A model generated the notes under the pieces. The model saw nothing but the letters and a program-made list of their open reading frames with translations, had not been told where the DNA came from and made no database searches. A stretch of 64,000 bases of DNA from Eurosta solidaginis (Eukaryota > Arthropoda > Insecta > Diptera > Tephritidae). Each line of letters begins with the position of its first letter. The first letter of the stretch is position 1. The stretch lies in the NCBI RefSeq assembly GCF_040869045.1, contig NW_027137013.1, positions 1 to 64,000 on the forward strand, read 5' to 3'. The position numbers were made by a program, and so were the translations under genes. Below are positions 1 through 12,292 of this stretch, one piece after another.

Positions 1-665
1 TTAACCTAGGGTAAACCTGTAATGTGTTTGTATGACATGGGTTTCAAATGGAAGGTATTAAAGAGTATTTTTAAAGGGAGTGGGCCATAGTTCTACAGGT
101 GGACGCCATTTCAGGATATCGCCATAAAGGTGGACCAGGGGTGACCCTAGAATATGTGTTTACGATATGGGTATCAAATGAAAGGTGTTAATGAGTATTT
201 AAAAAGGGAGTGCACCTTAGTGCTATAGCACCTTTTCGAGATATCCCCATAAAGATGGACCAGGTGTGCCTCTAGAATGTGTTTGTACGATATGGATATC
301 AAACGAAAGGTGTTAATGAGTATTTTAAAAGGGAGTGGGCCTTAGTTCTATAGGTGGACGCCTTTTCAAGATATCGCCATAAAGGTGGACCAGGGGTGAA
401 TCTAGAATGTGTTTGTACGATATGGGTATCAAGTGAAAGGCGTTAATGTTTATTTAAAATGTAGTGGGCCTTAGTTCTAAAGGTGGACTCCTTTTTGAGA
501 CATCGCCGTAAGGGTGGACCAGGGGTGACTCTAGAATGTGTTTGAACGATATGGGTATCAAATTAAAGGTATTAATGTTGGTTTTAAAAGGGAGTGGCCT
601 TTAGTTTTATATGTGAAGGCGTTTTCAAGATATCGACCAAAATGTAGACCAGGGTGACCCAGAAT
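1..665 (+). repeat. 130-bp satellite array (partial, 5' cut by window)
   Basis: About five tandem units of a 130-bp monomer are visible. Each carries the phrases GATATCGCCATAAAGGTGG, CTCTAGAATGTG, GATATGGGTATCAAATG and GGTGTTAATGAGTATTT. The units are diverged and lead straight into the body of the same element at about 665. The monomer length is not a multiple of three, so reading frames in it do not persist. This is the left part of a plus-oriented array-bearing element whose 5' end lies outside the window. Confidence 0.9.
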
Positions 666-1267
666 GTCATCTGACGGGTATCGCTAATTTACTTATATAT
701 GTAATACCAGGAACAGTATTCCTGCCAAGGTTCCAAGAGCGTTTGATTTCGCCCCGCAGAACTTTTGTCATTTTCTTTTTCATAATATGGTAAGTGTCAC
801 ACCATTTTACAAAGTTTTTCCTAAAGTTATATTTTGCGTCAATAAACCAATTCAATTACCATGTTTTATCTCTTTTTTCATATTCGGTATAGAATTATGG
901 CATTTTTTCATTTTTATTAATTTTCGATATCGAAAAAGTGGGCGTGGTCATAGTCGGATTTCGGCCATTTTTTATACCAAGATAAACTGAGTTCAGATAA
1001 GTACATGAACTAAGTTTAGTAACGATTTGTCGATTTTTGCTCAAGTTTCGTGTTAACGGCCGAGCGGAAGGACAGACGTACGACTGTGTATAAAAACTGG
1101 GCGTGGCTTCAGCTGATTTCTCCCATTTTCACAGAAAACAGTTAACGTCATAAAATCTATGCCCCTACCAAATTTGGAAAGATTGGTAAATTTTTGTTCG
1201 AATTATGGCGTATTCTAGACGAATTAAATGAAAAAGGGCGGAGCTACGCCCATTTTGAAATTTTCTT
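666..1267 (+). mobile_element. Array-bearing element, plus copy, 3'-truncated body
   Basis: The segment follows the array and matches, in order and orientation, the bodies at 10800-11580 and 51780-52390 (phrases AACAGTATTCCTGCCAAG, GGCCGAGCGGAAGGACAGAC, CTGGGCGTGGCTTC). It stops at the T-run near 1265, where the next base pairs begin the right end of an oppositely oriented copy. It is non-coding: the short frames over it contain the recurrent GTGGGCGTGG motif and no protein family signature. Confidence 0.8.
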
Positions 1268-2599
1268 TTTTATACTCAGTTGAGCAGATCTCACAGAGTA
1301 TATTAACTTTGATTGGATAACGGTTGGTTGTACAGGTGTAAAGGAATCGAGATAGATATAGACTTCCATATATCAAAATCATCAGTATCGAAAAAAAATT
1401 CGATTGAGCCATGTCCGTCCGTCCGTCCGTCTGTCCGTTAACACGATAACTTGAGTAAATTTGGAGGTATCTTGATGAAATTTGGTATGTAGGTTCCTGG
1501 GCACTCATCTCAGATCGCTATTTAAAATGAAACATATCGGACAATAACCACGCCCACTTCTTCGATATCGAAAGTTTCGAAAAATGGAAAAAGTGCGATA
1601 ATTCATTACCAAATACGGATTAAGCGATGAAACTTGGTATGTGAGTTGAACTTGTGACGTAGAATAGAAAACTAGTAAAATTTTGGACAATGGGCGTGGC
1701 ACCGCCCACTTTTAAAAGAAGGTAATTTAGAAGTTTTGCAAGCTGTAATTTGGCAGACGTTGAAGATATCATGATGAAATTTGGCAGGAACGTTACTCTT
1801 ATTACTATATCTCTGTTTAATAAAAATTAGCGAAATCGGAGAACGACCACGCCCACTTTTAAAAAAAAAATTTTTTAATTCAAATTTTAAAATAAAAGTT
1901 AATATCTTTACAGTATATAAGTAAATTATGTCAAAATTCAATTCCAGTAATGATATGTTGCAACAAAATACAAAAATAAAAGAAAATTTCAAAATGGGCG
2001 TGGCTCCGCCCTTTTTCATTTAATTTGTCTAGGATACTCATAATGGCATAAGTCGAACAAACATTTACCATTCCTAGTGAAATTTGTTAGAGGCTTAGAT
2101 TCTAGGACGATAACTGTTTTCTGTGAAAATGGGCGAAATCGGTTGAAGCCACGCCCAGTTTTTATGCACAGTCGACCGCCTGTCCTTCCGCTCGGCCGTT
2201 AACATGATAACTTGAGCAAAAATCGATATATCATTACTAAACACAGTTCGCTTACTTATCTGAACTCGCTTTGTATTGGTGTAAAAAATGGCCGAAATTC
2301 GCCTATGACCACGCCCACTTTTTCGATATCGAAAATTACGAAAAATGAAAAAAATGCCATAATTATATACCAAATACGAAAAAATGGATGAAACATGGTA
2401 ATTGTATTGGTCTATTGACGCAAAATATAACTTTAGAAAAAAACTTGGTAAAATTGGTGTGACACCTACCATATTAAGTAGAAGAAAATGAAAAAGTTTT
2501 GCAGGGCGAAATCAAAGTCCCTTGGAATCTTGGAAGGAATACTGTACGTGGTATTACATATATAAATAAATTAACGGTACCCGACAGATGGTGTTCTGG

Positions 2600-2951
2600 T
2601 TCACCCTGGTCCACATTTTGGTCGATATTTCGAAAACGCCTTCACATATACAACTAAGGGCCACTCCATTTTAAAATCCTCATTAATACCTTTAATTTGA
2701 TACCTATATCGTACAAACACATTCTAGAGTCACCCCTGGTCCACGCTTATGGCGATATCTCAAAAAGCGTCCACATATAGAAGTAAGGCCTACTCCTTTT
2801 TAAAATACTCATTAACACCTTTCATTTGCTACCCATATCGTACAAACAAATTCTAGAGTCACCCCTGGTCCACCTTTATGGCGATATCTTGAAAAGGCCT
2901 CCACCTATAGAACTAAGGCTCACGCCCTTTTAAAATACTCATTAACACCTT
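2600..2951 (-). repeat. 130-bp satellite array, first part
   Basis: About two and a half units in minus orientation, with CACCCCTGGTCCACC, GGCGATATCT and CATTAACACCTTT in each. The array is cut at 2951 in the middle of a monomer, at CACCTT, and a body-like block follows. Confidence 0.85.
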
Positions 2952-3516
2952 TACCTTCTTTTAAAAGTGTGCGGTCCACGCATATTGTCCACAATTTTAC
3001 AAATTTTCTATTCTGTGTCATAAGGTCAACCAATCTACCAAGTTTCATCGCTTTAGCCGTCTTTGGTAATGAGTTATCGCACTTTTTCGGTTTTTCGAAA
3101 TTTTCGATATCGAAAAAATGGGCGTGGTTATAGTCCGATTTGGTTCGTTTTAAATAGCGATCTGAGATGGGTGCCCAGGAACCTACATACAAAATTTTAT
3201 CGATATACCTCAAAATTTACTCAAGTTATGGTGTTTGCGGACGGACGGACGGGCGGACATGGCTAAATGAATTTCTTTTTTCGCCCAGATCATTTTGATA
3301 TATAGAAGTCTAATCTATCTCTATTAGTTTATGCTGTTACGGATTACCGTTATGCGAACAAAGTTAATATACTCTGTGAGCTCTGCTCAGCTGAGTATAT
3401 AAACCGAAATTTTGATGCAACCCGTTTACAGAACGACAATTTGAGGAGTGCGGGTTCAAGTCCCAATTCAGGGAGAAAAGGCTTTGAAGAACTTTGCAAA
3501 GTTCTAATGAATCGAT
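2952..3516 (+). repeat. 565-bp body block embedded inside the satellite array
   Basis: This block is nearly identical to 5292-5848. Both start TACCTTCTTTTAAAA and end at AATGAATCGAT. The two differ by a handful of substitutions and two short deletions. It contains the plus-oriented right half of the element body, with (GGAC)n at about 3239-3256, followed by about 110 bp of unrelated sequence (AACCCGTTTACAGAACGAC). It sits in a minus-oriented array with no satellite sequence missing elsewhere, so it looks copied in rather than inherited in place. Confidence 0.8.
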
Positions 3517-3520
3517 CTTA

Positions 3521-5030
3521 AGAACTAAGGCCCACGCCCTTTTAAAATACTCATTAACACCTTTCATTTGATACCCATATCGTACAAACAAATTCTAGAG
3601 TAACCCTTCGTCCACGTTTATGGCGATATCTCGAAAAGGCGTCCACATATAGAACTAAGGCCCACTCCTTTTTAAAATTCTCATTAACACCTTTCATTTG
3701 ATACCCATATCGTACAAACAAATTCTAGAGTCACCCCTGGTCCACCTTTATGGCGATATCTTGAAAAGGCGTCCACCTATAGAACTAAGGCCCACGCCCT
3801 TTTAAAATACTCAGTAGCACCTTTGATTTGATACCCATATAGTACAAACAAATTCTAGAGTCACCTCTAGTCCACCCTTATGGTGATATTTCGAAAAGGC
3901 TTCCACCTATAGAACTAAGGCCCACTCCCTTTTAAAACACTTATTAACACCTTTCATTTGATACCCATATAGTACAAACAAATTCTAGAGTCACCTCTAG
4001 TCCACCCTTATGGTGATATTTCGAAAAGGCGTCCACCTATAGAACTAAGGACCACGCCCTTTTAAAATACTCGTTAACACCTTTCATTTGATACCCATAT
4101 CGTACAAACAAATTCTAGAGTCACCCCTGGTCCACCTTTATGGCGATATCTCGATAAGGCATCCACCTATAGAACTAAGGCCCACTCCGTTTTAAAACAG
4201 TTATTAACACCTTTCGTTTGATACCCATATTGTACAAACGCATTCTAAAGTCAACCCTGGTCCACTTTTATAACGATATTCCGAAAAGGCGTCCACCTAT
4301 AGAACTAAGGCCCACTCCCTTTCATTAGATACCCATATAGTACAAACAAATTCTAGAGTCACCCCTGGTCCACCTTTATGGCGATATCTCGAAAAGGCGT
4401 CCACATATAGAACTAAGGCCCACGCCCTCTTAAAATACTCATTAGCACCTTTCATTTGATACTCATATCGTACAAACAAATTCTAGAGTCTCCCCTGATC
4501 CATCTTTATGGCGATATCTCGAAACGGCGTCCATCTATAGAACTTAGGCCCACGCCCTTTTAAAACACTCATCCATACCTTTCATTTGATACCCATATCG
4601 TACAAAATAAATTCTAGAGTCACCCCTGGTCCACCTTTATGGCGATATCTCGAAACGGCGTCCATCTATAGAACTAAGGCCCACGCCCTTTTAAAATACT
4701 CATTAATACCTTTCATTTGATACCCATATCGTACAAAATAAATTCTAGAGTCACCCCTGGTCCACCTTTATGGCGATATCTCGAAAAGGCGTCCACCTAT
4801 AGAACTTAGGCCCACTCCCTTTGAAAATTATCATTAACACATTTCATTTGATACCCATATCGTACAAACAAATTCTAGAGTCAGGCCTGGTCCACCTTTA
4901 TGGCGATATCCCTAAATGGCGTCCATCTATAGAACTATGGTCAACTTCCTCTTAAAACACTCTTTAATACCTTCCATTTGATACACATGTCATAAAACAC
5001 ATTCCAGGGTTACCCTAGGTTCTTCTTACA
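3521..5030 (-). repeat. 130-bp satellite array, main part of minus copy
   Basis: About eleven tandem units, each with ACCCATATCGTACAAACAA, TTCTAGAGTCACC and TAGAACTAAGGCCCA. One unit near 4260-4330 carries a deletion of about 20 bp. The array ends with a divergent unit whose last recognisable satellite phrase is TACCTTCCATTTGATAC. Confidence 0.9.
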
Positions 5031-5117
5031 ACATGGTGATTTTCCCTTACTTTGTCTCCACAGCTCTCAACTGAGTATGTAATGTTCGGTTACACCCGAA
5101 CTGAGCCTTCCTTACTT

Positions 5118-5848
5118 GTTTGTTAAAATTTTACTCTTAAAAAAAATTTTTTTTTTAAAGTGGGCGTGTTCGTAAACCGATTTTTCTAATTTTTCCTTAG
5201 CATACATATAGTAATAGGAGTAACGTTCCTGCCAAATTTCATCATGATATCTTCAACGACTGCCAAATTACAGCTTGCAAAACTTTGAAAATACCTTCTT
5301 TTAAAAATGTGCGGTCCACGCATATTGTCCACAATTTTACAAATTTTCTATTCTGTGTCATAAGGTCAACCAACCTACCAAGTTTCATCGCTTTAGCCGT
5401 CTTTGGTAATGAGTTATCGCACTTTTTCGGTTTTTCGAAATTTTGGATATCGAAAAAATGGGCGTGGTTATAGTCCGATTCATTTTAAATAGCGATCTGA
5501 GATGGGTGCCCAGGAACCTACATACCAAATTTTATCGAGATACCTCAACATTTACTCAAGTTATCGTGTTTACGGACGGACGGGCGGACATGGCTAAATG
5601 AATTTCTTTTTTCGCCCAGATCATTTTGATATATAGAAGTCTATATCTACCTTTATTAGTGTATGCTGTTACGGATTACCGTTATGCGAACAAAGTTAAT
5701 ATACTCTGTGAGCTCTGCTCAGCTGAGTATATAAACCGAAATTTTGATGCAACCCGTTTACAGAACGACCATTTCAGGAGTGCGGGTTCAAGATCCAATT
5801 CAGGGAGAAAAGGCTTTGAAGAACTTTGCAAAGTTCTAATGAATCGAT
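5118..5848 (+). mobile_element. Partial plus copy of the array-bearing element (right half)
   Basis: The copy begins immediately after the left terminus of the minus copy, with a T/A-rich run and AAAGTGGGCGTGTTCG. It matches the right half of the complete plus copies (52490-53130), including the GGACGGACGGGCGGACATGG core and the ending GAGCTCTGCTCAGCTGAG. It has no array. The last 110 bp are shared only with 3400-3516. Confidence 0.75.
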
Positions 5849-8113
5849 TTCTCATCTCAAATCGAATCGAACTTTACAAACAAATTTTATTGGCAAGAAA
5901 GGGTTAACTTGTGCGTTTGTATATATGGCTTTACGCCAACACATTTTGGCTTATTTAGTCATTACCATCGTAATATTGTTACTGTTGTATCGTGTGTAGA
6001 AGTTGCTATTTCAGATTTATTTTGCTTCCTAAATAAAAAATCTGAGAGGAATAACGAAATAAATAGGAAAGATCGAGCGTTACACTTGAAGAAGCCGACA
6101 AACAGCTTTGTATAAAAACTGACGCGCCGGAAATAATAATGAAAAAGTGTACTTTTAATGTGTTTTCATTGCGTTTGGATTGTATGTGCCAAGTGACCAT
6201 CAAGTTTTGTAGTTTCGAATGCCAATGAATTTTGCAAATAAAAACCTTTTAAGGTGCAGACATTTTATTGTACATATTTACTTTAATATGCCGAATGCAT
6301 GGTGACGGTTTTGTAAGCATATGTTTTCCCATCGGACATATGTACAGGGATGTTAGTTAACCTATTAGCGTAATTGTTCAATATATCTATACTAGGGATG
6401 ACGGTTCCGGGGTACAAATTTGTTCAGGTTCCCAGATACTCGTGTCTTAAATAGCGAAAACCTGTTTCTGCTATATCACAGGCCGAAAAAATTCTAACTT
6501 TATTTTGTAACCTGAAACAATACTTTCTCGAAGGTTTTGATGTGGTGAACTTGAATATGGAGTCAATACAGCTGCGGCACTTCAAGTTTTTGAGATATAC
6601 ATTTGACGTCATGCCACTTCTAAAGCTTGTTTTTGTTAAAATCATTATTCTACCTGAAAGCATCACAGCTACTCTTTAAGAATTTTTGGAAAATCTTTTC
6701 CTAAAAAAAAAAAAAATATAATAAATATTAACTAATTTGAGTTGACCACAGATACACGTATGGCGGACGGACGGACATGGCTAAATCAATTCTTTTTTTT
6801 TCATCCTGAGCATTTTGATACATGGTCTAGCCTATAACCATATGAAATGGTCACAACATCAAATTTCAAATGGTTACAATTTCAAAAATATTGACAATTG
6901 GTCATCCTGCTCTTACATCTCGAGCGGTTATAAGGCCAAACGATTAATAGCTCAATTAATCGGGATTAAGTGTGCAAGTGTGTCAATACTATAAGAACCA
7001 ACAAAAGGCACTGAATAAATCTTTAGCACAATTTAAAATTTTCCTTCCCGATAATTACATTGGTGTGGCATAAATATCTATGTGTCTATTTAATAAAAAA
7101 AAAAAAAAAAAAAAGTGAAGGGTGTTTCTAAGAATTTTAACACGTCCTCATGCTGTGCATCAATATGCATTTAGTTTTAGTTTAAGTTTTAAACTCTCAT
7201 TTGCTCAAGTGGAATGCATAATTCCTTGAGAGAAAATTTAACAAGTTTTCTTAAAAGTTTTTGCTCTTCCATTACTCTTTCTGACATTTGCTAAAAACAT
7301 TTAGAATTTCGTCACAGCTGAGTGCATTTAAGTTTACCTTAAGAAATTTTGCTTTCACATATTTTTACCCTCTTAATTTATCTCAAGGATAGACAAAAGT
7401 GGCAAGATTACCAAAACGCAGGATATAAATTCACTAGCAAAAATATATATAGTTATATTAAAGTATGTAAGTATGTATGTAAATGTGAACATTTTTAATA
7501 ATTATACATACACGGTATAAGTTAAAATCACCTGGTGGGGCAAAGTTAATACAGCGTATTGAACTTATATGTGGGATATAGGCTATAGTTTTCCGATCCG
7601 GTCGGTTCCGACAAATGATCAATCGGACATCCAAGTATACCAAAGGCTGGATTCACTAGCTGTGAGTTTTAAAGTATACACACGAAATTGTGCAAACTTT
7701 GAAATTTTGATTCTATAAAGCAAAACTGTGAACAGAAAACTTACTGATATAAACTTCGTAAGTTTTCTTGACAGCCAGTGTACACTTGCAGAATGACTTT
7801 TCTGTTTTCATAGCGTTTGATAAGTATTTTCTCACCGAAATTTGGCTTTTACATTCAGCGCTCAGTTTGAAAAACAATGTGCACAATACTTTACAGCAGT
7901 GGTCGCCAAAACGAAATATGTGCTGCGTGAGTAAAACTAAAATCATCAAAAACAAAAATTGTTAAATCGTCTTATTGATAAAGGTTTAGCTGTCGATGAA
8001 AAATCAATGAGATCGGATGTATGTACGTATGTTTGTTAACACACAAAAAAGTAATTCGTAAATATGCCATAAAAATACTACTATATTGCTTGAGCCTAAG
8101 GAAAAATTAAAGA
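5849..8113. other. Non-coding interval with element fragments
   Basis: No supported gene. The interval holds a relic of a microsatellite-bearing element at 6725-6850 (GCGGACGGACGGACATGGCT), an A20 run at 7095-7114, and a fragment at 7570-7640 containing CCGGTCGGTTCCGACAA. That fragment matches part of the second family at 12960-13010. Short frames here have no recognisable domain. Confidence 0.6.
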
Positions 8114-8189
8114 AAAACAAGTAAGAAAAACATACTCAGTTGAGAGCTGTGGAGACAAAGTAAGGGAAAATCACCATGTTGTAAAAAGA

Positions 8190-10790
8190 GCCTAGGGTAA
8201 CCCTGGAATGTGTTTGTATGACATGTGTATCAAATGGAAGGTATTAAAGAGTATTTTAAGAGGAAGTGGACCATAGTTCTATAGATGGACGCCATTTAGG
8301 GATATCGCCATAAAGGTGGACCAGGCCTGACTCTAGAATTTGTTTGTAGATATGGGTATCAAATGAAATGTGTTAATGATAATTTTAAAAGGGAGTGGGC
8401 CTAAGTTCTATTGGTAGACGTCTTTTCGAGATATCGCCATAAAGGTGGACCAGGGGTGACTCTAGAATATATTTTGTACGATATGGGTATCAAATGAAAG
8501 GTATTAATGAGTATTTTAAAAGGGCGTGGGCCTAAGTTCTATAGATGGCCGCCGTTTCGAGATATCGCCATAAAGATGGATCAGGGGTGACTCTAGAATT
8601 TGTTTGTACGACATGAGTATCAAATGAAAGGTGTTAATGAGTATTTTAAGAGGGCGTGGGCCTTAGTTCTATATGTGGACGGCTTTTCGAGATATCGCCA
8701 TAAAGGTGGACCACGGGTGACTCTAGAACTTGTTTGTACTATATGGGTATCAAATGAAAGGTGTTAATGAGTATTTTGAAAGGGAATGGGCCTTAGTTCT
8801 ATAGGTGGACGCCTTTTCGGAATATCGTTATAAAAGTGGACCAGGGTTGACTTTAGAATGCGTTTGTACAATATGGGTATCAAATGAAAGGTGTTAATGT
8901 GTATTTTAAAAGGGCGTGGGCCTTAGTTCTATAGGTGGACGCCTTTTCGAGATATCGCCATAAAGGTGGACCAGGGGTGACTCTAGAATTTGTTTGTACG
9001 ATATGGGTATAAAATGAAGGGTGTTAATGAGTATTTTAAAAGGGCGTGGTCCTTAGTTCTACAGGTGGACGCCTTTTCGAAATATCGTCATAAGGTTGGA
9101 CCAGGGGTGACTCTAGAATTTGTTTGTACTATATGGGTATCAAATGAAAGGTGTTAATTAGTATTTTGAAAGGGAGTGGGCCTTAATTCTATAGGTGGAC
9201 GCCTTTTCGGAATATCGTTATAAAAGTGGACCAGGGTTGACTCTAGAATGCGTTTGTACAATATGGGTATCAAATGAAAGGTGTTAATGTGTATTTTAAA
9301 AGGGCGTGGGCCTTAGTTCTATAGGTGGACGCCTTTTCGAGATATCGCCATAAAGGTGGACCAGGGGTGACTCTAGAATTTGTTTGTACGATATGGGTAT
9401 AAAATGAAAGGTGTTAATGAGTATTTTAAAAGGGCGTGGTCCTTAGTTCTGTAGGTGGACGCCTTTTCGAAATATCGCCATAAGGTTGGACCAGGGGTGA
9501 CTCTAGAATTTGTTTGTACTATATGGGTATCAAATGAAAGGTGTTAATGAGTATTTTGAAAGGGAGTGGGCCTTAATTCTATAGGTGGACGCCTTTTCGG
9601 AATATCGTTATAAAAGTGGACCAGGGGTGACTCTAGAATGCGTTTGTACAATATGGGTATCAAATGAAAGGTGTTAATTAGTATTTTGAAAGGGAGTGGG
9701 CCTTAATTCTATAGGTGGACGCCTTTTCGGAATATCGTTATAAAAGTGGACCAGGGGTGACTCTAGAATGCGTTTGTACAATATGGGTATCAAATGAAAG
9801 GTGTTAATGTGTATTTTAAAAGGGCGTGGTCCTTAGTTCTGTAGGTGGACGCCTTTTCGAAATATCGCCATAAGGTTGGACCAGGGGTGACTCTAGAATT
9901 TGTTTGTACTATATGGGTATCAAATGAAAGGTGTTAATGAGTATTTTGAAAGGGAGTGGGCCTTAATTCTATAGGTGGACGCCTTTTCGGAATATCGTTA
10001 TAAAAGTGGACCAGGGGTGACTCTAGAATGCGTTTGTACAATATGGGTATCAAATGAAAGGTGTTGATTAGTATTTTGAAAGGGAGTGGGCCTTAATTCT
10101 ATAGGTGGACGCCTTTTCGGAATATCGTTATAAAAGTGGACCAGGGGTGACTCTAGAATGCGTTTGTACAATATGGGTATCAAACGAAAGGTGTTAATGA
10201 GTATTTTAAAAGGGCGTGGGCCTTAGTTCTATAGGTGGACGCCTTTCCGAAATATCGCCATAAAGTTGGACCAGGGGTGACTCTAGAATTTGTTTGTACT
10301 ATATGGGTATCAAATGAAAGGTGTTAATGAGTATTTTGAAAGGGAGTGGGCCTTAATTCTATAGGTGGACGCCTTTTCGGAATATCGTTATAAAAGTGGA
10401 CCAGGGTTGACTCTAGAATGCGTTTGTACAATATGGGTATCAAACGAAAGGTGTTAATAAGTGTTTTAAAAGGGAGTGGGCCTTAGTTCTATAGGTGGAC
10501 GCCTTTTCGGAATATCGTTATAAAAGTGGACCAGGGGTGACTCTAGAATGCGTTTGTACAATATGGGTATCAAATGAAAGGTGCTAATGAGTATTTTAAA
10601 AGGGCATGGGCCTTAGTTCTATAGGTGGACGCCTTTTCGAGATATCGCCATAAAGGTGGACCAGGGGTGACTCTAGAATTTGTTTGTACGGTATGAGTAT
10701 CAAATGAAAGGTATTAATGAGGGTTTTAAAAGGGAGTGGCCCTTAGTTGTATATGTGAAGGCGTTTTCGAGATATCGACCAAAATGTGGA
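8190..10790 (+). repeat. 130-bp satellite array, about 20 units
   Basis: Monomers are 130 bp: GATATGGGTAT recurs at exact 130-bp steps (8871, 9001, 9131). Three monomer types can be told apart by the centre: GGAATATCGTTATAAAAG, GAGATATCGCCATAAAG and AAATATCGCCATAAGG. The first units (8190-8700) are the most diverged, and the middle of the array is the most homogeneous. Confidence 0.95.
8731..10680 (+). repeat. 390-bp higher-order repeat (five trimers)
   Basis: The variant TGTTTGTACT occurs at 8731, 9121, 9511, 9901 and 10291, exactly 390 bp apart, that is every third monomer. Monomer types follow a period of three. The first position is always the GGAATATCGTTA type, the second changes from GAGATATCG to GGAATATCG after two trimers, and the third is mainly the AAATATCGCC type. 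Confidence 0.9.
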
Positions 10791-12292
10791 CCAGGGTGGT
10801 CCAGAACATCATCTGTCGGGTACCGCTAATTTATTTATATATGTAATACCACGAACAGTATTCCTTCCAAGATTCCAAGTGCTTTTTATTTCGCCCTGCA
10901 GAACTTTTTCTTCTACTTAATATGGTAGGTGTCACACCCATTTTACAAATGTGGACCATGTGATCCAGAAAATCATCTGTCGGGTACTGCTAATTTTATT
11001 TATATATGCAATATCACTAACAGTATTCCTGCCAAGATTCCAAGGGCTGTTGATTTCGCCTTGTAGAACTTTTTCATTTTTTTCTACTTAATATGGTAGG
11101 TGTCACACCCATTTTACAAAGTTTTTTCCAAAGTTATATTTTGCGACAATAGACCAATACAATTACCATGTTTCATCCCTTTTTCGTATGTGGTATATAA
11201 TTATGGCATTTTTTTCATTTTTTGTAATTTTCGATATCGAAAAAGTGGGCGTCGTCATATTCGGATTTCGGCCATTTTTTACGCCAATACAAAGTGAGTT
11301 CAGATAAGTACGTCAACTGAGTTTAGTAAAGATACATCGATTTTTGCTCAAGTTATCGTGTTACCGGCCGAGCGGAAGGACAGACGGTGGACTGTGTATA
11401 AAAACTGGGCGTGGCTTCAACCGATTTCGCCCTTTTTCACAGAAAACAGTTATCGTCCTAGGGGCTAAGCCTCAACCAAATTTCACAAGGATTGGTTAAT
11501 TTTTGTTCGACTTATGGCATTAAAAGCATCCTAGACAAATTAAATTAAAAAGTGCGGAGCCACGCCCATTTTGAAATTTTCTTTTATTTTTGTATTTTGT
11601 TGATATGGTGCATTACTGGAGTTAAATGTTGGCATAATTTACTTATATGCTGTACAGATGTTAACTTTTTTTTTTAAATTTTAATTTAAAAAAAAAAATT
11701 TTAAAAAGTGGGCGTGGTCGTTCTCCGATTTTGCTAATTTTTATTAAGCAGACATAAAGTAATAAGAGTAACGATCCTGCCAAATTTCATCATGATATCT
11801 TCAACGACTGCCAAATTACAGCTTGAAAAACTTCTAAATTACCTTCATTAAAAGTGGGCGGTGCCACGCCCATTGTCCAAAATTTTACTAGTTTTCTATT
11901 CTGCGTCATAAGCTCAAGTCACCTACCAAGTTTCATCGCTTAATGCTTATTTGGTAATGAATTATCGCACTTTTTCGATTTTTCGAAATTTTCGATATCG
12001 AAAAAGTGGGCGTGGTTATAGTCCGATATCGTTCCTTTTAAATAGCAATCTGAGACAAGTGCCCAGGAACCTACATACCAAATTTCATCAAGATACCTCA
12101 AAATTTACTCAAGTTATGGTGTTAACGGACAGACGGACGGACGGACATGGCTCAATCGAATTTTTTTTTGATACTGATGATTTTGATATATGGAAGTCTA
12201 TATCTATCTCGATTCCTTTATACCTGTACAACCAACCGTTATGCAATCAAAGTTAATATACTCCGTGAGCTCTGCTCAACTGAGTATAAAAA

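Larger units (their letters stand above)
1268..5117 (-). mobile_element. Array-bearing mini-me/DINE-like element, complete minus copy
   Basis: The copy starts at 1268 with its right end (ACTCAGTTGAGCAG), passes the (GTCC)n microsatellite next to AGCCATGTCC near 1410-1440, then the body, then the 130-bp array (2600-5030). It ends with the left terminus, whose minus strand reads AACAAGTAAGGAAGGCTCAG. The (GTCY)n block plus the GGACATGGCT core is the hallmark of dipteran mini-me elements (also called DINE-1/INE-1, usually placed with Helitrons). That family assignment is inferred. No transposase is present. A 565-bp block interrupts the array. Confidence 0.75.
8114..12292 (+). mobile_element. 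Array-bearing mini-me/DINE-like element, plus copy
   Basis: The left end is AAACAAGTAAG followed by CATACTCAGTTGAGAGC. The stretch TTCGGGTGTAACCGAAC that other copies have between these is missing. Then come about 20 satellite units (8190-10790), a body with a local duplication of the CAGTATTCCTGCCAAG section (10820 and 11010), a (GACA/GACG)n microsatellite at 12125-12148 beside ACATGGCTCAATCGAA, and the end GAGCTCTGCTCAACTGAG. No coding capacity for mobilisation is visible, so it would depend on a partner element. Confidence 0.75.

Noticed and set aside
8190..10790. CRISPR-like array
   Set aside because: Units are contiguous 130-bp monomers without unique spacers, in a eukaryotic transposon context.
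8114..12292. Calling the array-bearing elements Helitrons outright
   Set aside because: No 5'-TC and 3' hairpin-CTRR end could be fixed, and one copy has terminal inverted repeats, so only the mini-me/DINE-like resemblance is stated.
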